From JACCYJ01 sp038198775 (GTDB taxonomy: Bacteria > Actinomycetota > Actinomycetes > Propionibacteriales > Nocardioidaceae): a stretch of DNA of 64,000 nucleotides. Both the position numbers and the translations under genes were made by a program. A model generated the notes under the pieces. It was given only the letters and a program-made list of their open reading frames with translations. It was not told the DNA's origin and searched no databases. Below, one piece after another: positions 52,228 through 60,881 of this stretch. The stretch spans positions 37,624 through 101,623 of the forward strand of contig JBBPZV010000032.1 of assembly GCA_038198775.1 (NCBI GenBank). Reading direction: 5' to 3'. The stretch's first letter is position 1; the number at the start of each line of letters is the position of its first letter.

Positions 52228-52857
52228 CTAGTGACCGCACTGCGACGCGGGCTGAAGCGGTCGCAGCTGCGCCAGTGCAAGCACCGCAAGCCCGGCCATG
52301 GCGTCGCTCAGCCTCCGGTCGAGAACCGCGGTCACCGCAGCGCCGAGCGGCACCCACACGGCCGACATGTCGGCCTCCTCGTGCTCGCGCTCGGGATCGC
52401 CGGGCGAAACGGCCGGGGTGAGGTCGCGCGCCAAGAACACCTGCCACTTCTCCGTGCTCGAGCCCGGTGTCGGCGCGATCTCGAGGAGCAGGCGCCAGTC
52501 GGTGGCGGCCAGGCCGGCCTCCTCGCGCAGCTCGCGCGCCGCGGTCTGCTCCGGGAGCTCGTCGGGGACGTCGCAGATCCCGGCTGGGATCTCGAGCAAC
52601 CGCTGGCCGGCGGCGTGACGGTACTGCCGGAGCAGCAGCACGCGGTCCTCGCGGTCCAGCGCCAAGACGCCCACCGCACCCTTGTGCTCGACGATGCTGC
52701 GCTCGAAGCTCGCGCCGTCTCTTGCTGTCAGCGTGTCCACCCGAACCGATACGAAACCGTCGTCGTAGCGCTGCTCCGACGCCTGCACCGGCCAGCGCTC
52801 AGCGACGTCGGCCAGCTCGTCGCCGGGGTGCCAGGAGTCGCCGGGAAGGGTCCTCAC
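52228..52857 (-). CDS. NUDIX hydrolase, ADP-ribose pyrophosphatase type
   Basis: 209 aa. The NUDIX box is in frame as G-x5-E-x7-R-E-x2-E-E-x-G, seen as QTAARELREEAGL preceded by a Gly-rich start. Upstream VLLLRQYRHAAGQRLLEIPAG is typical of the ADP-ribose pyrophosphatase group (Rv1700 in M. tuberculosis). GTG start overlaps the pyrG stop. Confidence 0.93.
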   Translation of the reverse strand: MRTLPGDSWHPGDELADVAERWPVQASEQRYDDGFVSVRVDTLTARDGASFERSIVEHKGAVGVLALDREDRVLLLRQYRHAAGQRLLEIPAGICDVPDELPEQTAARELREEAGLAATDWRLLLEIAPTPGSSTEKWQVFLARDLTPAVSPGDPEREHEEADMSAVWVPLGAAVTAVLDRRLSDAMAGLAVLALAQLRPLQPASQCGH

Positions 52858-54557
52858 GTGGCGACGCCCACCGGCTCGGCGGTGCAGTGTCCGAGCCCGG
52901 CTTCGTCCACCGGCAGCCGCAGCTCGCGCTGCCGGTCCAGGGCCGCGCCGACCAGGCCGGCGAACAGCGGGTGGGGCCTTGTCGGCCGGGAACGGAGCTC
53001 GGGGTGGGCCTGGGTCCCCACGTAGTACGGGTGACTGGTAGCCGGCAACTCCACGAACTCCACAAGCATGGAGTCCGGCGACACCCCGCTGACGACCAGG
53101 CCGGCCCGCTCCAGCTGCTCTCGGTAGGCGTTGTTCACCTCGTAGCGGTGCCGGTGGCGCTCCTCGACGGTGTCCGCCACGTACGCGCCCGCCACCACGC
53201 TCCCGGCCTTGAGGAACGCCGGGTAGCGTCCCAGCCGCATGCTGCCACCCAGGTCACCGTCCCCGGCCACGACCTCCTCCTGCTCGGCCATCGTGGCGAT
53301 CACCGGGTCCAACGTGTCGGGGTCGAACTCGCTGGAGCTGGCGCCGACCAGGCCGACGACGTGCCGCGCGTACTCGATCACCATGCACTGCAGACCCAGG
53401 CACAGTCCCAGGGTGGGGATGCGCTGCTCCCGGGCGTAGCGCAGTGCCCCGATCTTGCCCTCGATGCCGCGGATGCCGAAACCGCCGGGCACGCAGATGC
53501 CGTCGACGTCGTGCAGGTGGCGGGCCGCCCCGTCGAGGGTCTGGCACTCGTCGGAGGGGACCCAACGCACCCGGACCCGGGTGTCGTGGCAGAAGCCACC
53601 GGCCCGCAGCGCCTCCACCACCGAGAGGTACGCGTCCGGCAGGTCGACGTACTTGCCGACCAGGGCGACCGTCACCTCCTCGACCGGGTGGTGGACCCGG
53701 CGCAGCAGCTCGTCCCACCGGCTCCACTCGACGTCGCGGAACGGCAGCGCCAGTCTGCGGACGACGTACGCGTCGAGCCCCTCGGCGTGGAGGACCTTCG
53801 GGATGTCATAGATCGACGGCGCGTCGACGGCCGCGACCACGGCCTCCTCGTCGACGTCGCACATCAGCGAGATCTTGCGCTTGACCGCGACGGGAATGGG
53901 CCGATCGGCGCGGCAGACGACGGCGTCCGGTGCGATCCCGACCTGGCGCAGCGCGGCCACCGAGTGCTGGGTGGGCTTCGTCTTCAGCTCCCCGGACGGC
54001 CCGATGTAGGGCACCAGCGAGACGTGCAGGAAGAAGCAGTTGTCCCGGCCCACGTCGTGGCGGACCTGCCGGGCCGCCTCGAGGAAGGGCAGCGACTCGA
54101 TGTCTCCGACGGTGCCGCCGATCTCGTGGAGCACGATGTCGACGGCTGGCCCTCCCATGGCAAGCATCCGGTCCTTGATCTCGTTGGTGATGTGCGGGAT
54201 CACCTGGACGGTGTCCCCCAAGTAGTCACCACGGCGCTCCTTGGCGATGACATCGGAGTAGACCTGACCGGTCGTCACGTTGGCGATGCCGGACAGGTCG
54301 ACGTCGAGGAACCGCTCGTAGTGCCCGATGTCGAGATCGGTCTCCGCCCCGTCGTCGGTCACGAACACCTCGCCGTGCTGGAACGGGTTCATCGTTCCGG
54401 GATCCACGTTGAGGTAGGGATCGAGCTTTTGCATCGTGACCCGAAGCCCCCGTGACTTCAGCAGCCGTCCCAGGCTCGACGCCGTCAGGCCCTTGCCGAG
54501 CGAGGAGGCGACTCCCCCGGTGACGAACAGGTGCTTGGTCGAGACGAACACAGCCAA
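52854..54557 (-). CDS. pyrG: CTP synthase
   Basis: 567 aa from a TTG at 54557, seven bases after GGGAG; a GTG two codons on (54551) or a TTG at 54581 are alternatives. TKHLFVTGGVASSLGKGLTA (ATP loop), EIGGTVGDIESLPFLEA, CLGLQCMVIEYAR (glutaminase nucleophile Cys) and HPELRSRPTRPHPLF are diagnostic. It aminates UTP to CTP. Confidence 0.97.
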   Translation of the reverse strand: MAVFVSTKHLFVTGGVASSLGKGLTASSLGRLLKSRGLRVTMQKLDPYLNVDPGTMNPFQHGEVFVTDDGAETDLDIGHYERFLDVDLSGIANVTTGQVYSDVIAKERRGDYLGDTVQVIPHITNEIKDRMLAMGGPAVDIVLHEIGGTVGDIESLPFLEAARQVRHDVGRDNCFFLHVSLVPYIGPSGELKTKPTQHSVAALRQVGIAPDAVVCRADRPIPVAVKRKISLMCDVDEEAVVAAVDAPSIYDIPKVLHAEGLDAYVVRRLALPFRDVEWSRWDELLRRVHHPVEEVTVALVGKYVDLPDAYLSVVEALRAGGFCHDTRVRVRWVPSDECQTLDGAARHLHDVDGICVPGGFGIRGIEGKIGALRYAREQRIPTLGLCLGLQCMVIEYARHVVGLVGASSSEFDPDTLDPVIATMAEQEEVVAGDGDLGGSMRLGRYPAFLKAGSVVAGAYVADTVEERHRHRYEVNNAYREQLERAGLVVSGVSPDSMLVEFVELPATSHPYYVGTQAHPELRSRPTRPHPLFAGLVGAALDRQRELRLPVDEAGLGHCTAEPVGVAT

Positions 54558-54620
54558 GACAACGCTCCCGTGGTCGAACAAGCAGGTACGGTCACTAACC
54601 GTCCACGGGGTTCCAACCTA

Positions 54621-55529
54621 TCAAGTCTTCCCCGCTTCGCCGATCCGACCCGCCTCGGCCGCTCGACCCCACATGTCGAGCCGGCGCAGCAGCGGTTGCC
54701 CGGCGATGACCTCCGAGAAGCTGTGGCGCTCACTGGCAAGCGTCAGTGCCGTGACCGCGATCGCAATGGACGTACGCGCCGCCGGCGAGGCGCCCGCCAC
54801 GGCGGAGCATCCGGCGAGCGCGCCCAGGGCGTTGGCGCCGCAGTCACCGAGCATGATCCGCGCGGCGAGGTCGCCGGGTAGCGCCGCCACACTGGAACCG
54901 GCCACCGCCGCCGCGAGACTTCCACCGGCCGTGGCGACGCCGCAGGCCGTCGCCGCAATGCTGACCTTCAACGCCCGGCCCGGGCGCAGGTCGAACAGGT
55001 TGACGAGGTTGGCACTGCCCGCGACCACCACCGAGTCGCGAAGGGCCGCCAAGCACACCCGGGGCGCCCCCGACTCGGCGCGCAAAAGGCCCGCGCCGGC
55101 GAGCCCTGCTGCACCGATCGCCGCAAGCTTGACCGACCCGCTGGTCACCCGCCCGTGCCGCAGCGCCCGCAGGTGTCCCCGGAAGCCCTTGGTGGCGCTG
55201 CCACCCCGCAGGTCGTCGTACGCGCCGACAGCTCCGACCCCAATGGCCACGACCGCCAGGCCGCAGCGCGTCGCGGGTCGAGGACCTGCCGCCGACAACA
55301 CCCCGGCGGTCAGGCCGGCCACCACGGCTGGCCCGCCCAGCAGCGAGACCGGCCTGCCGGCGTAGTTCGTACGCTCCCAGCGTCGCGCTCGGCCAGGGGC
55401 GAGCCCCGGCAGGACCGCAACGGCGACGGTGGTCACCACCCACGACACCGCGGCCGGGCCGAGCCGGCGTCCGATCGCGCCTCGTGTCAAGGGTGTCGGC
55501 TCACGGCGCCGCGCCCGAAGGCATCGCAC
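54621..55529 (-). CDS. MraY/WecA-like polyprenyl-phosphate sugar-1-phosphate transferase homologue
   Basis: 302 aa membrane protein with about eight hydrophobic segments. VGAYDDLRG..TKGFRGHLRAL, NLVNLFDLRPGRALK and IMLGDCGANALGALAG follow the order of the DD, NxxNxxDxxxG and GDxGA motifs of the MraY/WecA family. The His-rich C-terminal loop is short. Start is uncertain: ATG 55529 overlaps steB by 29 bases, TTG 55490 is the alternative. It is probably involved in cell-envelope glycan or lipid-linked sugar synthesis; the substrate is unknown. Confidence 0.7.
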   Translation of the reverse strand: MRCLRARRREPTPLTRGAIGRRLGPAAVSWVVTTVAVAVLPGLAPGRARRWERTNYAGRPVSLLGGPAVVAGLTAGVLSAAGPRPATRCGLAVVAIGVGAVGAYDDLRGGSATKGFRGHLRALRHGRVTSGSVKLAAIGAAGLAGAGLLRAESGAPRVCLAALRDSVVVAGSANLVNLFDLRPGRALKVSIAATACGVATAGGSLAAAVAGSSVAALPGDLAARIMLGDCGANALGALAGCSAVAGASPAARTSIAIAVTALTLASERHSFSEVIAGQPLLRRLDMWGRAAEAGRIGEAGKT

Positions 55530-56436
55530 CGTCGGACGAGCCGACGTCGCCGTATTGGCCCGCCTTTCCGGCCGCCTGCTCGGCCAGTGCGAGCACTACG
55601 ACGACCTGTCCGGCCTCGGTGTCGGCCACGTCGACGGTCGAGACGGTCCGGGCAGCCTCCCCGTCCCGGACCGCCTTGACGAACCCACCGCTGGCGGCGG
55701 TCTGGACCCCACCGGCCAACACCACACCACCGGAGGCGGCGTCCATGGCCTGGACCAGCGTGGTCACCAGGTCCGTCTGCCCCGGCTCGCTGGGATCCGG
55801 TGGTGCCGCGACCACGACGGCGAGTCCGGCCCGCCGGCCGATGTCAGAGTCGACCGAGACGTACTTGGCCTCGACCAGGGAAGCGGCGATCGTCTGTGCC
55901 GGACCGTCGACCGGGGCGCCCTGTGGCTGGGTGCTCAGGTAGGCCCTGGCAAGGCTGTACCCGACCAGCTGGTAGCTGGACGCTCCGTTGGTGGACGGGA
56001 CTCCGTTCACACCGGCGAGCACCTGCCTCGCCAGGCCCTCGGCGACCTGGCGGTTCTGCGGGTCCAGCAGCGCCGGCTGGAGCGAGACCGTTCCGGTGAC
56101 CGTTCCCCCGGCGGCCTTGACCGCGCCGGAGACCCCGCTGGTGATGCTTCGGTCGGCCCCCGGCAGCGTGAACAGCGCGACGCTGCGCCCGTTGAGCCGC
56201 GACCCGAGGAGCTGCGACGCCACGGACTTGGTGAACTCGTCCTGGAAGTTGGCGGTGGTGTTGGCCCGGTCGAGCTGGGAGCGCAGGTCCAGCTTGTCCT
56301 GCCGGTCCTGCTGGGCGGCGTTGACCAGCTGCTGGTCGATACCCCCCTTGAGGGGGCCCGCCCCGAGCGCCACCCCGGTGGCCAACGCCAAGAAGATCGC
56401 GACGATGGAGATGACGTGGTACCGGAAGTCGATCAC
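55501..56436 (-). CDS. steB: SteB/MctB-type envelope protein
   Basis: 311 aa from a GTG at 56436 that overlaps the steA stop. One N-terminal transmembrane segment (YHVISIVAIFLALATGVALG) precedes a coiled-coil-rich region and a Rossmann-like exported domain. The homologue Rv1698 was named MctB (copper transport); the corynebacterial homologue SteB partners SteA in cytokinesis. Which role applies here is open. Confidence 0.85.
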   Translation of the reverse strand: MIDFRYHVISIVAIFLALATGVALGAGPLKGGIDQQLVNAAQQDRQDKLDLRSQLDRANTTANFQDEFTKSVASQLLGSRLNGRSVALFTLPGADRSITSGVSGAVKAAGGTVTGTVSLQPALLDPQNRQVAEGLARQVLAGVNGVPSTNGASSYQLVGYSLARAYLSTQPQGAPVDGPAQTIAASLVEAKYVSVDSDIGRRAGLAVVVAAPPDPSEPGQTDLVTTLVQAMDAASGGVVLAGGVQTAASGGFVKAVRDGEAARTVSTVDVADTEAGQVVVVLALAEQAAGKAGQYGDVGSSDGAMPSGAAP

Positions 56437-57617
56437 GTCAAGTAGCTCCGCACCCAGTAGACGACGTCGTGCCACCGTGCGTCGATCACGCTCAACCATC
56501 CCTGTCCGGTGGGGGTGGCGGCGATGGCGACCGCAAGCGCGAGCAGGCCGGCGACCAGCAGCAGCATCATCTGCCACGCCCGGATGCTGCTGGAGTACAG
56601 CCGGCTGACGCCCTTGGCATCGACGAGCTTGGGGCCGATGCGCAGCCGGGTGAGGAAGGTGCTGGCCATCCCGGAGCGGCCCTTGTCGAGGAACTCCACC
56701 AATGTGGCATGGGTGCCCACGGCAACGATCAAGGCGGCCCCCTTGGAGTCGGCCAGCAACATGGCGATGTCCTCGCTGGTGCCGGTGGCCGGGAACACGA
56801 CCGCGTCGAGGCCCAGCCGCTCGACCCGCTCGAGGCCTGGCGCACGTCCGTCCCGGTAGGCGTGAACCACCAGCTCCGCGCCGCAGCGCAGCGTGGTGTC
56901 GCCCACCGAGTCCATGTCACCGATGATCATGTCGGGGGTGTAGCCGGCCTCGACAAGGGCGTCGGCCCCGCCGTCGACTCCCACCAGCACCGGCCGGTAC
57001 TCCCGGATGTACGGCCGCAACGCGTTGAGATCGTCGCGATAGTCGTAGCCGCGGACGACGATGAGGACGTGGCGTCTCTCCAGCGGCGTCGTGATGTCCG
57101 GGACGCCGACGTTGTCGAGCAGCAGGGCCCGCTCCCGGCGCAGGTACTCCATGGTGTTAGCGGTGAAGGCCTCGAGCTGCGTCGACAGGCCGGACCGCGC
57201 CGCCGCCATCAGCTCGAGGATGCGCTCGGCGTCGAGGACCTCACCAGATCCCACCGCCACGCCCTTGCGGTAGATGGTGCCCTCGTCGATCCGGACGACA
57301 TCCCCCTCGTTCAGAGTCATGAACACCTCGGAGCCCACCCGGTCGACGAGGGGGATGCCGGCGGCGGCGATGATCTCCGGACCTAGGTTGGGATAGCGGC
57401 CGGAAACCGAGTCGGACACGTTCACCACGGCCGCGACCTGGCTAGCCACCAGGGCCTCGGCGCTCACCCGGTCGATGTCGAGGTGGTCGATGAGGGCGAT
57501 GTCACCCGGGCGAAGCCGCCTGGTGAGGTTCTTGGTGCGACGATCGAGCCTCACGACGCCGGCGACCCCAGGTTGTTCGACGTCGTGGGCCCTGCGCAGC
57601 ACGGGGAGCCTCATCAC
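56433..57617 (-). CDS. steA: Cytokinetic ring protein SteA
   Basis: 394 aa. Conserved N-terminal block LTRRLRPGDIALIDHLDIDR and a thiamin pyrophosphokinase-like domain (VGVDGGADALVEAGYTPDMI, IGDMDSVGD) are followed by a C-terminal transmembrane helix (MMLLLVAGLLALAVAIA). It is coupled to steB. The M. tuberculosis equivalent is Rv1697. In many relatives recN lies between nadK and this gene, but not here. Confidence 0.9.
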   Translation of the reverse strand: MMRLPVLRRAHDVEQPGVAGVVRLDRRTKNLTRRLRPGDIALIDHLDIDRVSAEALVASQVAAVVNVSDSVSGRYPNLGPEIIAAAGIPLVDRVGSEVFMTLNEGDVVRIDEGTIYRKGVAVGSGEVLDAERILELMAAARSGLSTQLEAFTANTMEYLRRERALLLDNVGVPDITTPLERRHVLIVVRGYDYRDDLNALRPYIREYRPVLVGVDGGADALVEAGYTPDMIIGDMDSVGDTTLRCGAELVVHAYRDGRAPGLERVERLGLDAVVFPATGTSEDIAMLLADSKGAALIVAVGTHATLVEFLDKGRSGMASTFLTRLRIGPKLVDAKGVSRLYSSSIRAWQMMLLLVAGLLALAVAIAATPTGQGWLSVIDARWHDVVYWVRSYLT

Positions 57618-57701
57618 CGATCATCCTGCCACGGTGCCCGGCTGGGCCCCCTTGGGGCGTGCCGGGCACGGACCGAGGGTGCCGGTTCCGACCGGCGCTG
57701 C

Positions 57702-58652
57702 TCAGCCATCCCCCGAACCGGGTCGAGCGGTTCCGCGCCAGCCGCGAACCGGTAGCCCGAACTTGCGGACCAGCCGGTCCGTGAACGGCGCCGGGTGCAA
57801 CCGGGCGAGGCGAACCGGTTCGGAGCCACGCCTGATCTCGATCCGGGCTCCGCCGGGCAGGGTGACCGTGCGACGCCCGTCGGCCCACAGCACCCCGCTT
57901 CCCTCATCGGCGGCCAGCAGCTCTATCGCCAGTACGGCGTCCGGTGACACCACCAGGGGACGGGCGAAGAGCGCGTGAGCGCTGATCGGCACCATCAGCA
58001 GCGCCTCCACCTGGGGCCATACCACCGGGCCTCCGGCGGAGAAGTTGTAGGCGGTCGAGCCGGTGGGGGTGGCGCAGACCACGCCATCGCAGCCGAAGCG
58101 AGACAACGGCCGACCGTCGATCTCCACCACCAGCTCCAGCATCCGTTGCCGGGCAGCCTTCTCCACGCTGACCTCGTTCAGCGCCCAGTCGCGGGTGCGG
58201 GTCTTCCCGTCGACGATCACGGTGACGTCGACGGTGAGACGCTCCTCCACCTCGTAGCTGCGGGAGACGACTCGCTCGACCGTCGAGTCGAGGTTGTCGA
58301 TCTCCGCCTCGGCGAGGAACCCGACGTGGCCGAGGTTGACGCCGAGCAGTGCAGTGCCGCTGGGGCGGGCCACCTCCGCCCCGCGCAGCAGGGTCCCGTC
58401 CCCACCGAAGACGATCACCAGCTCGCACCCGTGCGCGGCCGAGGCGACGTCGTCGGCAACCTCGGCGCTGCAGACCCCGTGGCTTGCCAGGTCGGCGGCC
58501 TCCGCCGCGAGCAGCCGTACGCACATCCCCGCGGATTCGATGCGGGCGCAGAACGCGGCCGCGACCCGGCTCGCCTCGTCCCGCCCGGTGTGCACCACGA
58601 CGAGGACGCTGCGGGCGGGGTCCGGCGGCGTTCCCCGCTGCGACGGTGTCAC
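57702..58652 (-). CDS. nadK: NAD kinase
   Basis: 316 aa. VIVFGGDGTLLRGAEVARP (GGDG motif), LGVNLGHVGFLAEAE and DGVVCATPTGSTAYNFSAGG are signature blocks. It phosphorylates NAD to NADP. It lies 12 bases after tlyA and 84 bases before steA. Confidence 0.96.
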   Translation of the reverse strand: MTPSQRGTPPDPARSVLVVVHTGRDEASRVAAAFCARIESAGMCVRLLAAEAADLASHGVCSAEVADDVASAAHGCELVIVFGGDGTLLRGAEVARPSGTALLGVNLGHVGFLAEAEIDNLDSTVERVVSRSYEVEERLTVDVTVIVDGKTRTRDWALNEVSVEKAARQRMLELVVEIDGRPLSRFGCDGVVCATPTGSTAYNFSAGGPVVWPQVEALLMVPISAHALFARPLVVSPDAVLAIELLAADEGSGVLWADGRRTVTLPGGARIEIRRGSEPVRLARLHPAPFTDRLVRKFGLPVRGWRGTARPGSGDG

Positions 58653-58664
58653 GGCGTCACCCTC

Positions 58665-59471
58665 TCACCCGACGGGTCCGGCGGCGATCACGGCCGCGGC
58701 CTCCTCGAGGGGCAGCGGGGCGCCTCCCCGGCGCAGCCACACGAAGTACTCGACGTTGCCCGCCGGTCCCGGCAACGAGCTGGCCACTGCCGCGGCGGTT
58801 CCCCAGCCGAGCGCCGCGGCGGCGGCGGTCACCGCCAGCACCGCCGCGACCCGCTGCTCGGGGTCGCGTACGACGCCGTTGCGTCCGAGCAGTTGGCGGC
58901 CGACCTCGAACTGCGGCTTGACGAGGAGCACCAGGTCCCCGTCCTCGCGGCACAAGTCGGTCAGCTCCGCCAGCACGAGCCGGAGGGAGATGAACGACAG
59001 GTCGGCGACGACGAGGTCAACCGGGCCTCCGACGCTCTCCGGGCGCAGGCCTCGGACGTTTGTCCGCTCGTGTACTGCTACCCGGGGGTCGTTTCGCAGC
59101 CGCCAGGCCAACTGACCGTAGCCAACGTCGACCGCCACCACCGTCGCTGCGCCTCGGCGAAGGAGGACGTCGCTGAAGCCGCCGGTCGAGGCGCCGGCGT
59201 CCAGGCAGCGGCGACCGGCCACTTCGAGTCCGTGGTCGCTGAAGACGTCGAGCGCACCAGAGAGCTTGTGCCCCCCACGGGAGACGTACTCGCGGGCGTG
59301 CGGTTCGCGGACGGTGATCGCGGCGTCCAGTGCGACCACCGTAGCCGACTTGGTCGCGACCGACCCGCCGACGCTGACCCGGCCAGATGTCACCAGCTGG
59401 CCGGCGTGCTCTCGGGAGCGGGCCAGTCCTCGTCGTACGAGCTCGGTGTCCAGCCGGCTGCGTCGGGGCAT
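58665..59471 (-). CDS. tlyA: TlyA rRNA 2'-O-methyltransferase
   Basis: 268 aa. An N-terminal S4 domain (RLDTELVRRGLARSREHAG) precedes the FtsJ-like methyltransferase domain with CLDAGASTGGFSDVLLRRGA and LLVKPQFEVGR. TlyA methylates 16S and 23S rRNA and affects capreomycin sensitivity. Confidence 0.95.
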   Translation of the reverse strand: MPRRSRLDTELVRRGLARSREHAGQLVTSGRVSVGGSVATKSATVVALDAAITVREPHAREYVSRGGHKLSGALDVFSDHGLEVAGRRCLDAGASTGGFSDVLLRRGAATVVAVDVGYGQLAWRLRNDPRVAVHERTNVRGLRPESVGGPVDLVVADLSFISLRLVLAELTDLCREDGDLVLLVKPQFEVGRQLLGRNGVVRDPEQRVAAVLAVTAAAAALGWGTAAAVASSLPGPAGNVEYFVWLRRGGAPLPLEEAAAVIAAGPVG

Positions 59472-59484
59472 CGGCCGGGCCCGG

Positions 59485-59697
59485 TCAAGCAGTGTCGGTG
59501 TCGTCGGTGTCCCGGTCGGCTGTCAGCCGTTCGTGAAGTCGTCGATGGATGCGGTCGAATACCGCGGGGTGCTCGTCGACCGGCTTGTCAGCGAGCTCGT
59601 CGAGGGCCGCGACCTCCTCGTCGGCTGCTTGGTCGCCGGTAGCGGCCCCATCGGCACCGCCCGGCTGCGATTCCGCCGCGTCATGTCGCATGCTCAT
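59485..59697 (-). CDS. Small acidic conserved protein between tlyA and HAD-IIA genes
   Basis: 70 aa from an ATG at 59697. Acidic N-terminus, then ALDELADKPVDEHPAVFDRI and HRRLHERLTA. M. tuberculosis has a similarly short gene at the same place (Rv1693). Function is unknown. Confidence 0.72.
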   Translation of the reverse strand: MSMRHDAAESQPGGADGAATGDQAADEEVAALDELADKPVDEHPAVFDRIHRRLHERLTADRDTDDTDTA

Positions 59698-59716
59698 CAG
59701 GCATCCGTCCTTGTGG

Positions 59717-60859
59717 TCAGCCCTGTGGTGTCGGCATTGTCTCGCGCAGCCGGTTCGCGACGTGGTCGGTCCGGGCCGGCTTTCTTCCGGCGTCGCGATG
59801 GCGCCAAGCGGCGGCGACCGCGCAGCGCAGCAGCGAGGTGGCAGCAGGCTCACCCTCAGGGCGCCCACCGGTCGGGTCGTCCACCCGGAGGTCACCGCCC
59901 TCGACGTGCACCGACCATCCGCCGCACCTGGTTGCCTCGCCCTCGGTCCTGACCTGTTCATGGACCTGTTCCAGCCCGCCAAGGTCGCATGCCACGAATG
60001 TCGGTCGCATCCGCGGCTCCGCGCGGACCAGCTGGTCCAGGTCGCTCACCCCCGTCAGGACCAGCAGGCTGTCGGCGCCGATGCGGTTCGCTCCGGCCAC
60101 GTCGGTGTCCAGCCGGTCACCGATGACCAGCGGCCTGTTGCCACCCACGCGGCGCAGCGTCTCCTCGAACAGCGCGGGCTCCGGTTTCCCGGCACTCACC
60201 GGCCGGCGCGATGTGGTCGTCGCGACGGCAGCCACCAACGCTCCGTTGCCAGGCGCGATCCCGCGGTCCGTCGGAATCGTCGGGTCGAGGTTGCTGGCAA
60301 CCCACGGCAGGCCGGCGGCCACCGCGTACGCGCCCTCCGCGAGAAGTGTCCAGCCGACCGACGGGTGGAAGCCCTGCACGATCGCGGCCGGGGCCTCGGC
60401 CAGGGTGCTCACGGGCACCATGTCCTGCTCCCGCAGCGCCTGGTGCAGGCCCTCACCACCGACGACGAGGACCTTGGAGCCCTGCGGCACCCGGGCGGCC
60501 ACCAGCCTGGCGGCGGCCTGGGCCGAGGTGACCACATGCCCGTCGGCCGGCTGGACGCCCAGCGAGCGCAGCCGGGAGGCAACCGCTGCGGCCGGCCGCG
60601 AGGCGTTGTTGGTGACGAAGGCGAGCCTGGTCTCGCCGCGCAGCCGGCCCAGCGTCTCCACCGCGGCCGGCACCGGTGAGCTCCCGCGGTACACGACCCC
60701 GTCGAGGTCGACGATCACCACGTCGTACTCGCGCCACAGGGCCACCGTCGTGCTCGACAGCTCGTCGACGGCCCGCTCGCGCTCGACCGACGTCTCCGCC
60801 ACCTCCCTGCGGGCTGGCGACGCCCGAACGGCACCGCCGTCCCCCAGCGCCTTCGCCAC
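59717..60859 (-). CDS. HAD-superfamily IIA sugar/glycolate phosphatase
   Basis: 380 aa. DxD motif in VVIVDLDGVVYRGSSPV, TNNASRP as motif II, SAGKPEPALFEETLRRVG as motif III and VIGDRLDTDVAGANRIGADS as motif IV give the NagD/phosphoglycolate phosphatase type. A variable C-terminal extension (residues about 300-380) is unusual. Confidence 0.9.
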   Translation of the reverse strand: MAKALGDGGAVRASPARREVAETSVERERAVDELSSTTVALWREYDVVIVDLDGVVYRGSSPVPAAVETLGRLRGETRLAFVTNNASRPAAAVASRLRSLGVQPADGHVVTSAQAAARLVAARVPQGSKVLVVGGEGLHQALREQDMVPVSTLAEAPAAIVQGFHPSVGWTLLAEGAYAVAAGLPWVASNLDPTIPTDRGIAPGNGALVAAVATTTSRRPVSAGKPEPALFEETLRRVGGNRPLVIGDRLDTDVAGANRIGADSLLVLTGVSDLDQLVRAEPRMRPTFVACDLGGLEQVHEQVRTEGEATRCGGWSVHVEGGDLRVDDPTGGRPEGEPAATSLLRCAVAAAWRHRDAGRKPARTDHVANRLRETMPTPQG

Positions 60860-60881
60860 CTGGCCAGCCTAGGATGCGGCG

